Shown here piece by piece: positions 1 to 11,900 of a stretch of DNA of 64,000 nucleotides. The notes beneath the pieces are model-generated. The model did no database searches, was not told the DNA's origin, and saw only the letters and a list, made by a program, of their open reading frames with translations. The translations under genes and the position numbers were made by a program. Origin of the DNA: Ciona savignyi (taxonomy: Eukaryota; Chordata; Ascidiacea; Phlebobranchia; Cionidae); assembly GCA_000149265.1 (NCBI GenBank), contig CH002029.1:205855-269854 (forward strand), written 5' to 3'. The first letter of the stretch is position 1; every line of letters begins with the position of its first letter.

Positions 1-41
1 CTGGAAACAATGACGGTCTATGGCCCATAATCGTACGTGTG

Positions 42-295
42 TTGTAGCTGGAGAAAACAAGATAAATTCAATATTTTGTAGCTGTGACAAATAGAAAACT
101 TAAGATAAATTCAATATTTTGTAGCTGTGACAAATAGAAAACTTAAGATAAATCCAATATTTTGTAGCTGTGACACATAGAAAAACAAAAGGTAAATCGA
201 ATATATTGTAACTCTGACAAACAAGTAAAGATATAAATCCAATAGGTTGTATATGACAAATAGAAAAAAAAGAAAGATCCAATATATTTTAGCTG
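42..295 (+). repeat. Minisatellite, about 43-bp unit
   Basis: Five to six units of AATATTTTGTAGCTGTGACA plus AATAGAAAACTTAAGATAAATTC-like sequence; the first two are nearly identical, later ones decayed. Confidence 0.85.
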
Positions 296-515
296 AAACT
301 AGTATAAGAAAAGTATTTTCGGAATGATACTTTGTTCAAAATAACAATAACACCAGTATAATCTTATAATACCATGCACTAGGCTATGAATTATGAGTTA
401 AGTATAATACCATATAATCATTTTATTTAATCCAAACCTAACGGATCATTATAATAAACAACCTTAATCCAGGATTAACAAGAAAAACACAGAAACCATG
501 TGGACAATGGCAATT

Positions 516-783
516 TGATAGGATATTCATGTTTATCCCCGTGGATGGGAAAACCAATCGTCAGATCACCTCGCGCCCACCGTCTGGTTACAGGAGCTAT
601 TGCATTGTGTTCTGTATGAATTAAACATTCCTTCAATTTGGTAGAACCCAATAATCCGCGAGGATCAGCCAATGTCCGTAAAGTGCCATGTCCAAGGACA
701 CACCCGACTAGATAGCCTCCAGTTTCGCATCTGCAACCTTTCGATTGAAAGTCGACGCACTAAACCGCAAAACTAACCGGACG
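516..783 (-). mobile_element. tRNA-derived SINE, family B, nearly full length
   Basis: Family B runs from a tRNA-like head (CCGGTTAGTCTGGTGGTTTA, box B GGTTCGAAAC) through GTGTCCTTGGGCAAGGCACT to CGAGGTGATCTGACGATTGC and a TATCC-repeat tail. This copy is minus-strand, with the tail at 516. Confidence 0.85.
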
Positions 784-1757
784 AACGAAGAGGGTAGCCA
801 TAGCGTAGAATTCATGTGAAACTAACCCCACACTATGTAAAAGCAGGCGGCATAAGACTCACAACATTGACCTAACAGGATCAAACGGGTTGAATTAGTA
901 CAGGAGAAACGTCTCAATCAATATATGGAACGGATTTAAATTGCTCCTGTAACCCGACAGCAGACATAAGGCAACCAAGATTATTTCCAGTGTCATATTT
1001 TATCTGCGTTTTTTATATTTTCAGAAAGAAAACAAAAATTTATTTTTAATCCTATCTTTTAGAAAACCATAAATTACATCAAAGATTCACTTCATTTAGC
1101 GGTTAAACCCCCCCTCCCTTAAAAATGGTATGAAAAACGTAATTTGACATTTTTATTGTATTTTTAAAAACGAAGATTTGGTATACAGTCAAAAAATATA
1201 TACCTAATCATAAGGTATACAAACAACAACTAAGTTAAACAGAGAGAAGCTATGCCTGATTAGAAAGCAGCTGCGATATAATCGATTTTCACGATGTTTT
1301 TGATATTTTGTTCTATGATAGATGATTCCCATAATTTGCAACGTGAATTCCAATTGAACGGGATATTTACAACCGAAACTCTAACTAAATATACATATTG
1401 TTGTTATTCAATCTTGTGGGGGGAGTATCAGCGTTAAGTTTGTAAATGCTTTTTTAGATACAGGCGATTTGGCCACTGTGACATTTGCGTGTTAATAATA
1501 CCTGCAATTAGTTAAAAATCTAATTGTGAGCTGATAATACTTCAACGTGCCATGTAATGTTCAAAGACGTTTTGAACCCCCCGGCAATTGCGATCAGGCT
1601 GATTTAACCTCTACATTTGTGGCTCCTTTATCTTTGCCGCCTCGTAAATAATCACCTGCTTAATTCGCACATATCGGCGCCGACGCTGCCGAATGCCTTA
1701 TAATCCCCGGAGTTATTTTTATCTTGAAAAGCAGGCGGAGGCGCACGAAGCGTTTAC

Positions 1758-1871
1758 CTTTGACAGTTGCAGTCCTGGTGCAGTTGTACAGAATGGCGAG
1801 TTCTCCGAACACTTTACCAGCTCCCATATTGCATAGATGAGCACCCGCCTTCGTTACGGCAACTTTGCCGT
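1758..1871 (-). CDS. PRKG1: PKG common exon: phosphate-binding cassette of cGMP site A
   Basis: 114 bp between acceptor TTTTCAG and donor AAAG|GTAAAC. It encodes [20 protein letters not shown], then the cassette [16 protein letters not shown] with the Arg that contacts the cyclic phosphate and the Thr linked to cGMP preference in PKG. No later PKG exon is recognisable between here and the left edge. Confidence 0.96.
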
Positions 1872-2887
1872 CTGAAAACAAATAAATATATTTAATCGGT
1901 ACTTTATCTGAGACTTTTACTTTCAGTATCAACGATTTTGCATGTATATTTCATCGACTGTCGTCTTTATCTGTTTTCTATTTTTATAGAAGATCCGTTG
2001 CGTGTTTTTATCACGGAAACAAAAAAATAAACAGAGTAGGGAAATACCGCACATTAAAGTTAAGGTAATATTTAGGAATGCTTATAACGATGCAATCGAC
2101 GAATCATTTAAAATTACGTTTGTTGTTGACCCGAATGTTGACCCAAATTTTCAGAATTATGGCGCAAAAAAACATGCCATAATTAGAATGTTTTTTTATT
2201 ATTGCGCATTACAAATCAAAACAATCTAGTGAAATAACATAAGGCAGTTTATAATCGCATACGTTTTTTTTAATATTTTACCTTCCAATATTTTTTGGAA
2301 CTGCATACGCTCATTTAGGCTTACATGTGGTTAACCCATATATTAACACCTTACAATTAAGTTAGTAGAGAATTCTGTATAATATTTCTGTATTAGACCG
2401 CAAAAACCATGTCGTTCAACACGAGCCCGTCTAATTCGTTTCTATTGACAGATTTGTCTGCAGAATGGCTAGCATATCTTTATACAAATATCGAAGTTTG
2501 GAATAAAAGAATTTTAAAGACTGTATTTGTTCCGTTTATAACCCTATAAAAGTCCATTTTATAAGATCTTTAAAGACATTAACTTTAACATACTAATACT
2601 TGGTCAACAGACATTGCGGAGGTCATATGCACGCGAAGTTGTATTATATGCTGGCTATAATAAAAATACTCACAAACCTAAAGCGTACAGGCCCGGTGCT
2701 AGAAACCGCGGGGCCCAATTAGAAATGTGATTGCGGGGCCCCTACTCTTCATAGCAAACTTTATGGGTGTTTATATATCATAAAATACATACCAGTACAT
2801 ACAAACTACAAAAATAGACATTTAATATTTGCTATAAAACAAATTAAAGGTAATGTGGCTGCTTATTTACGATATATTGTTTTACTT

Positions 2888-2927
<40 letters not shown>

Positions 2928-5900
2928 TAGCAACCATATCCATTATGACGTAACAGGCAGACACAGAAATATAAATTTGACTTAGTTACGATGCATAACA
3001 AATTGATATTAGGAGAAAGAATATTATTTCACTTTTTATTTTACGTTTCAGTAGTATTTTAAACCTCGTAATACAGAAAGACCCACGCTTCGCGGGGCCC
3101 CTTCAAGATGCGGGGCCCAATTTGATCTAATCGGTCAAATCGGCCTAAAACCGGCCCTGAAAGCGTATACTTGTATTGGGGAATTTTAGGGTACATATCC
3201 AAATCTCGTGTTAACCAACAGTCAAGGTCTATAAACAGCCCAAATAAATTTTCTTTTTATGATTTCTCTGCAAGGTTTTTTCTTACAAAAAAAAACAATT
3301 TCCTACCTTCAAGGACGTAGACCAACGACCCGACATCGCCCTCCTTTATGATGCAACTTCCGTTACTGTATTCAACAGGGTACATGCAATCGACTATTTC
3401 TTCGATCTGGCAATCTTCCAAATGCTTCATAAAATCGTTCTCTAGAATCGCCCCTCGGATCAAAGTTTTCGTACTGGGATGTCAAGGGAATGGTTGTTAA
3501 CAAGTTGTTGTATCTTAAAGCATTATGTAAGCACGGGTTAACAGTAGTTTATTTTAACTAGGGTTAACAGTAGTTAACAGTAGAATTGTTAACAAGTCTA
3601 GCACGGAACTACGCCTAACAGTAGTTTATTTGTGTGTTTATAAAGTATGAAATATAAACCATAATTGTTTGGCTGGACAGAAGATGCGATGAAATGATGT
3701 CAGATTTCAGTTAATCGCGGTGAAAGTTAAGATACTTGGTGTGTTATCTTGATGGGTGGGAAAACGCAATAATTTTTGGGACATGGGAAATCGTTGGACT
3801 ACCTTATGCGCACCGTTGGATATTGAAGTGTATTTAATTACTATGGATATTTTAAATATTGTTTACTATAGTTTAATCCATTAATTTACTAGGTTCATGA
3901 AATTTCCGTTAACTACCGCTAGCCAGCAATTGGTTTCGAGTCATCAACCGTTCGTTTACCGGTAACCGAGCTAACTCGCCAGACTTAATCCTACGAAGCG
4001 CGGGCCTTCCGCTTCTTGCATTAAGAGTCTCAACCAAACATCCGAAGCGATGCGGGCTGAGATAGTGCACTGAGGTCTTGGAGCGTTTTCTTACGCGCTA
4101 ATAGCTTCACTTTTACAAGGCGAGTTTAAAAGCGCGGTCAACCGCCCGTTATTATCAACCTCATCAGGTAAACACCGTCCCGTTACCGGCGTTCGACGAA
4201 ATCGCCAAAACGTGTCAGAGAGAGCGGTTATCACATTCGAATCGCGATATGCCAAGTTACACCAACCTATGGACGCTATTTCGTCTCTAAGTGCAGAATG
4301 CAGGCAGCGATGGGTTTGATCGACGCCTTGATAGTATTATTTGACACTGTCGCCTACTTTCTACGCGTTTAATCCCGTTGTATCTTCGGTAAACAAGTCT
4401 TAATTCTAGCACGGAATCTATTAAGTTTAAGTTGAGTCCGTTTCTCAACACTTGCTGCGTGTTTTCGCCTCAAAGCTAGGCGATGCGGAACGGACAAAAT
4501 TGATTGAGGTCGCACACTGGAATCATACAACAAACAACGAACCGACTTACTGTGGCTGTTTCGGCACGAGCCGTTCAGACTTGTCAAACGTAGCCTGCCC
4601 TACTGCGTTTAAACTGCTGGGCTCGGCGGAAATAGCGTTCCGTTTCAAACGCTTCTGCACAGGGTCGTGAGGAGATGCTTTGATTTTGCTCGGTTGTTTT
4701 GTCTTGTTGAGAATCTTCTTGATTGGGCTTTGTGAGCCGAGGTTCTTGGTATGTGAAGGTGATAATCGCTCGGGGGGTAAGCTGTGGTCAACCGCGGACA
4801 AGTCTCCGTTGGAAGGAGAAATGGCGTCGTCTTGTTTCCCAAGAGTAACGTCCTTCATTTGAACACAACTGCTAACGTCCCTAATCTCTGCGACTTTGGC
4901 TGAATTTGCTTCCATGCCGGTTATAACTTCGCAGCTCGCGTATTCTGCCATATCGCTATGCTCAAGCGGCATGTTAGACATATCCACGTCCATCGGGTAC
5001 GTTCGCTTTGCAGACTGTAAACTTTCAGCCTCAAGTTCCCACGTGTTTTTGACACGTTCCGACTGAAACCGCGGTCTGAAGGAGGCAGCTCGGTTTTGCT
5101 CCGCCATTACAGCTGCATGCTGCAAGTTCGCCATCACTATCTGTTGAGTGTTGATGTGCTGGATGTACTCCGCCCTTTCGCACCACCGCTGGTAGTTATA
5201 CTGCTCTATATCGTTTTGGTAGAAGCCTGCCCGGCCTGCGGTGTAAGGAAAACCAACCATTACAGGCGACGTCTGGACTGCTACCGTTACCAACGACGGC
5301 TGGTGAAAGGCGTAAGGTTGAATGAACGGGTTCGACGGTGTCTGTACCGGTAGCTGACCGACATGATTATGTGGGTTCGGATTTTTCCCCGAGTTTGCCT
5401 TTGTCGATTTGACGTACGATAGCCCACGTTTCCACAAGCTGCTTCTTCGTTTCTTCTGTTCCTTTTCAGAAGTTACTGAAATGGAGTCGTTGTCAGCGGT
5501 TGATGAACTTGCTTCAGTAGCAGACCTATTACCACCGGTAGCCTTTCGTCGCCACTTTGCGTGTTTTTTGAGCCAAGTATGAACGCTGGATTTTTTCCTT
5601 TGAACTATTTTTCCCGACCCTATTTGCTGCTCTTCGCCGTCGTGACCCATTTCGAACGGATCTAAACACTGGTCCTCGGCGCTATCAATACTTTCCCGGC
5701 GGCTGATCGTCAATTTGTCGTTCTTAGAGGAAAGGATACCGTTCGTCTTTCGCTGTGGCGACCCTGTTGGCGAGAAGACGCTGGGAAAGCTGTACAGCGG
5801 AGCGGTGGCCAGCCTGTCTTGGTATTTACGGCCGCAGTCCTGGTCGGCACTGTCGTTTTCAGGAATCGCAGGGAAAAACACTGAGTTCGAACCAGTGCTG

Positions 5901-8900
5901 AGACGAAATCTGTTCTCACTCCGTGTGCTAGCAGCGCTGGAGGGAGCCTCGCTGCATTGAACGTTTAGAAACTGTTTATCAGGCGCGTCTGTAGGACTAC
6001 ACACCGTAATCAACGGTTCAGGGAAAGGGCTTACTTCTGCTGTAGAAACCTCGGCGGAACAACCGTGCGAGTTGGGCCAGGTCGGACGAAAACGAGAACA
6101 AACTATTGACTTGTACTTATCGAGCTGACTATACAAACACTGGATTATCGAAGTCTTTTCAACCAAATCCGACTTCAACGCTTTTATTGCTTCGTCCTTT
6201 TTCTTTAGCTCGTTCAAGCAATGTCTAATGGCATACTGAAGTTCTTTCAGACTGCACATCCTGACAGTTACCGGGTGCCTGCGGCGTTTTGAAGAGAAAA
6301 ACGGCCTCAGTTTAACTGAAACAGCGGATCATATGATCGCACTGAAAGTTCTAACCGAAGGTTAACACTGTTTATCATGCACATTTAGATCTAATTACAC
6401 TTTATCAAAAGCTGAAAATCTCAAGGTTAAGTTGGTGAATTAAATAAACGTAACATTAACGGACCTATATCATAAAGCGGGCGATTTTGACCACTAATTT
6501 CGGACATTGTTTAGTTCTAAAGCGACTTAATTAACATACCCATGTAACAATGAATTTTGTTCAGGTATATGAAACAAGGGCTGTGTATCTAATGGATTAA
6601 ACGCAAAATGCATTTTGTGAATCAGAAAATGGTTAAATAAAAGGGATCATAAACCGTACATGAGACCAAAGGCTATTTATGTCACATCAAAGATATTCCT
6701 AGGAGTATTTAAAACCGACGAAATTAAGCTACGAATAAGTATGACTTAATCATACCCAACCGAGACCCGAAATGCAGTTCTCACCCATTTGCGGTTTTAA
6801 GGGTCAGTGAAACCTTGTCGTCGATTTTATCAGCAAAGTTACACGCCATTTGAGTATAGTGGTATAGTAAACAATAAGGCTATTGTGACAAGAACTCGAG
6901 AAATGGCACTTACACCAAGCAGAAAAGGGTGCTTACACACTTAAATACTTTAAAACAATTCCAGAAAAGTTAGATTGGAAGGTCAAAATTGTACATGGCT
7001 TAATTATGACCAAGGTAAATTTCGTCTGAAACACCTGTTTTAGAGCCAGTTGAAGAGGTGTTTTAACGGTTGTTGTATAAGATATATGTACGTTTATTAC
7101 GCGAACGGGAAACGCAAGGGCATTATAATGGGCATAACCGTCATATAACCTTTTTGGTTTGCCAAAGCTATTACAGTGCGTTGTGTATGAATAAGACGTT
7201 TTTACCTATTTTAGTTAGCGTCATTCAGCCACGGGGTTTAAGCAAAATATCCGGAGAGTGCAGAACTAGCCAGCGAAATTAACCCTACAACCAATCCAAC
7301 TAATTAGTTTTAAATAAATAACCAAAATACAATGCAAACAGAAATCAAATGAATGTGTCCGTTATTTATAGTTTTTCCCCTTAATATTTTTTCAATAATA
7401 ATTACTTTATTCGGGCAATGCTGCTGCTTAAACAAAATTAATAAATGATTAGCGCAGTAAACAATTTTTTTCTTAATAATTACTAGTTTATGATGTGAGC
7501 AAATAACAATATATTTCCAACTAAACGGATCAAACGGAATGGCTTAGGAATAAAATATGTTTGCCGCGCTTATTTTCGGTTAACGCGACGCGTCTGCCGC
7601 AAGCGGAACTTTTAAAAATAAAGATTACAAATAAATTTGGAGTTCAAAATCTTTTTTTACCGAAGGTTTACAAATGGTGTTAGCGTAGCAATAGTTACAA
7701 TTTAAGTAGTACGTAGGAATTTACGAAAATATTACAAAATTATAGACATTTGTCCTCGAGCTATTATTGTCAATTGCTTTGGGTTAAAATGTTTTTTTTT
7801 TGTAATTTTGCATAGTGATTAAGGAAATTGTAAGAAAAAAAGTATGTGCGTTGGAGATAATTTATTTTTTTGTGAAAACAACAAAAGTAATCCGTATAAA
7901 CTTAACCGTTTAAATTGTATTTTTTCATAGGATGTTATTACGACTGTAGTTTTTTCGTTTTTTACACTTCGCCGATCTTTATTTTACGTAAGTGTTCATT
8001 TAGTATTATGGGTAATGTGGTTCATAGTAGATTTTTAACTTTGCTTTGCACTTCGTTTACGTTATTTTATAATTCTGTCTTTTTTATAACACATTTCGTG
8101 TACGTCCGTTTAGTTTTGTTTATCTGTCTCTTATGTATTTGTCCACAATCTTTGCTGGGCGCTTTTACAACAAATAGACTAAATGGTAATGTGGTTTGGA
8201 GAAAAGAAAACAAAAAAAAACAATTTTGGAGAAAAGAAACATTTTTTTATTTCCTAGTATCATATTTATTTTATTATAGAACAAATCGGCCGTTTTAGCA
8301 CTCTTACGTGATAACTACAACATATTTCCTGATGGATTAATATACCAAGTACTTAAAATTTGGTTGCTAAAACCGGTGCAATTGCTATCTTTTCGGGCAC
8401 AAAAAAAGAGTGATCGCTGATTTAATCGCCGGTTTGCAGGAGATGTGATATTCACCATCGTATACCAGGGATAAGCATGGTTTAAAACTCCGCACCTTAA
8501 GACTTTAATACGAATTAATTAACACCCACGCTCCTGATCAAGTTTTTCACGTTGTACTTAGAAATTTAATCGTTACGAAAACAGGCAATTATTTTGCAGT
8601 CGGGTTAAGAAAAAAATGAACGTAACTTGATCAATAATTTTGTAGCGTAAAGCATTGTAATTTAAAATTTAAGGAAAAAAGAATTTTACAGTCTCAAATG
8701 GATAAGATATGTACGTTAAGATATGTATGTTTATTTCTGTGTTAAACGTAGGAAGATGGAAGTTATTTTGAAGAGGTTATATTTTATTTTGAAAGGTCGA
8801 CAGAATACCGCCGGTCAATTTGCCGAACTGTATCAGCATTGTTACTCTGGTGCTATATAATTGAATCGTATAAACCTGCTAAATATTGCAAGTTCCTGTA

Positions 8901-11900
8901 AGTACCATGCCAGTTGTAACTTCCCCGCCAAACTCGGACAATCATCGCAAACTTATGAACTTCACTTCTATACATAACAAAGAAATTAATATTAAAACAC
9001 ATGGCCCAAGTCAATTTAACTAAGGAAAATACTGCAACCAGTCACTTCAAAGGCTCCCAAAATCTTACACTAGAAAAACAATGGGCATTGAACGTCTAAC
9101 AGCCTTATTTATACTATTACTCCCCAGTGTATACTCATGATGGAGTGATTTCAATGTAACACTAAGCATGGGAAAGCACGGAAAAGTTATGACCAGAGAA
9201 TTACAGAGTAATAAACAAAATTTTGTTCTACCGGTTAAGTAGCTTGTACCCGTAAGAACTTTGGCATATCAAGGAACTGGCTAGAAAGTTGTTGCTTACT
9301 ACATGCCATATAGTCTAACACGCCTAACCTGAGAAAAATCTCATCCTTTAATACACATGTTCAGCCTGTACCAATTCCATATATTCTGCTTCGACTGCCA
9401 ATAATCCAAAGCTTTTAAATACCGAGACGCTGATCCATTTTGTTCTTTAATTTGAAATCGACTCAAACCGATATGAGCATGTCTGAATATATTCCATCAC
9501 GTATTTGTTCTGCTGGAAACTAATTTAACCTATCGACCCAGCACTATTATACAGATCAAGCTAAACTACGCAGTCAAATGGAATCCTGTTTAATACGCCA
9601 CGCTGGTGGTATAGGTTAATCTAAATATGATGAAATATGTTCACCAAAATTGGAAGAAAAATTTAAAAATGCTGATAAATCGTACGCAGCAATGTCAAAA
9701 AAATGATGACAATTTTGGAAGACCTTTCAGTGATGATGAATTACTAACCTCAATCATGTATTACATATCAAACGCCATACATATGTTTGACATTTGGGTG
9801 AATATCGATTAGAAAACGCAAAACGGCCAACGTAGTTTTAATTGCCATATACTGTGGAGCCAGAACTTTTTAGAGACACTGCGTATCCGTATTCACATGC
9901 GTTGTGGGGATATTACCCCGTTCAAACCTTGAGAAACGACTACAACTTATTGCATCATATTCAGATAGTAAACTTGTGTTAAATATTCTATTTGAATAAG
10001 AACAAAACTAAAATTCTATTTGAATAAGAAAAAACTATAATTCTATTTGAATAAGTACTGATGATAAAGCAAAACAAGTTCATACGGTTTCTGATGGTCT
10101 ATTAACTACTGGACAGTAGATTTCATTAAATGCCGGTATTATCTACCTTATTCACAAGTGACTTGTTTATCTCTAACTCTACCCTATGCTGACTTATATC
10201 CAAGTACCCTATCATTTAACTTATGCTGACTTATATCCAAGTACCATATCATTTAACCTATGGTGACTTATATCCCAATACCATATCATTTGACTTATGC
10301 TGACTTATATCCAAGTACCATATCATTTGACTTATGCTAACTTATATCCAAGTACCATATCATTTGACTTATGCTAACTTATATCCAAGTACCATATCAA
10401 AATAACTGACCGACAATCACGCGTTCTTTCACCGATACTCTATACACAACAATACTACTGCAGATGGCTTTAAGCCGAACTCCGGCACCTATGTTAGTAG
10501 TTTACCTGAAATGCACACGCACTGGTATTGATTTTATTTAATTATATGAGTTTGCTGAAATTGACACCTTTTAGCCATATTAGCGGGAGGCTAATTAATT
10601 AAACGAACGTTGAAAAGAGCCCTCTATTTCGATTGTATAAAATTTATTCTAATTGCTATTTCGACGAATTTTCTCAAATTTTCCTCATTTCGTAGATTGC
10701 TAATGCGTCTAAATCTTCAGTTATTTCGGCAACATAGAAAAATTACGAAAGCTAGTTACTTCATATCGCGATATCATAAGTGAACTTTTGACAGCCGTAC
10801 AATGCTGTTTAATTACAAATGCTTCGCAATCAATACCAATTGGTTCAATGAATTCATGCGAGGAACGCAGGTTGGACTTATTGTGACTTTTCCCAGTGGG
10901 AAACAACTAAAAGAATAGAGAGGAAGTTGTACTTTAATAAGGGCAACTTTTATAAGTGGGACAAGAACATACACGCGTGTCCTTAATAACGTTGGCACAT
11001 ACAAGTTAGTAATGTATATTCTACCAACTTAAATAGTTGGCGAGTGGTCTGCGACCCATACTACAAAGAAAAATACAAATTTGGCTATCGCGGGCTATAA
11101 ACAATAAATTTTTCAATGTTTGAACGATTTAGGCAGTTGATAAAGCTGAGTTAAATAAACGTTAAACGTTAGGTGTCTCAATCACAACCCTGGAGTAATA
11201 GTACGCGTTTATACAATACTTTTATGCAGGAGACTGGATTTGTACCAGCAATCCTCAGGTTCGTAACAATACCTGACTTTTTGCCAGATCAAATTTATTC
11301 CCACAGAGCCCGTTAGTTTACGCCTTTGCTACACGCTGGGGCTGGGGCGATGTCTGCATTTTTTATTGCAACCGCAAAAAAATGACAAAAATATAAGAGT
11401 TTTCGGACAAATAGATTTGGAATGTCAGTGTAAGTGACTAAAAGTTATTTTTAAGACGTTTGGGAGATGCAACCTCGCAATAGAATACATTATGTTTTTT
11501 CCCGTAAATTAGAAAACGCAAGGGTTTTTCTGACATAGGCAATCGAAAGATTAACTCGTGCCCACCGTCTGGTTGCCATTAAGGCTATTGCAGCGCGTCA
11601 AAATAAATTTTGTTGGGCGGTTAGCTCGTGTCTGTAAGAGCTTAGGCGTAACCTGGCCGTGGCTAGAAAGTTGGACCCAGTAAATTATTAAATTCTACTA
11701 AAATTGAATATTAGTCTAAACCATAACACACAGCAATAGCTCCGGTAAGCTGGCGGTAATTGTGAGGCAATCTAACGGTTTAACATGTGATACATATGTT
11801 GTGACTTCTAATTGATTTACTACCACTACTAAAACGACCAAATTGAGAAATATCAGTATTTCGAATGTATATAGGGAAATACTGCACTGGTTTATTCTAT

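Larger units (their letters stand above)
1..1757. other. PKG intron sequence, no exon seen
   Basis: Apart from the 43-bp minisatellite and one SINE I see only AT-rich sequence. I looked for the next PKG block (VKLWAIDR-like) on the minus strand and did not find it. Confidence 0.6.

Noticed and set aside
2002-2229. 75-codon ORF in a PKG intron
   Set aside because: AT-rich chance frame without recognisable features.
4369-4587. Minus-strand ORF overlapping the end of the PKG beta-type exon
   Set aside because: A different frame and mostly beyond the donor at 4551; a shadow of the real exon.
7915-8298. 127-codon Phe/Tyr-rich ORF
   Set aside because: The composition follows the T-rich strand; no domain, no start context and no splice partners.
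10188-10400. CRISPR-like array
   Set aside because: Units are contiguous with no unique spacers; it is a minisatellite in an animal genome.
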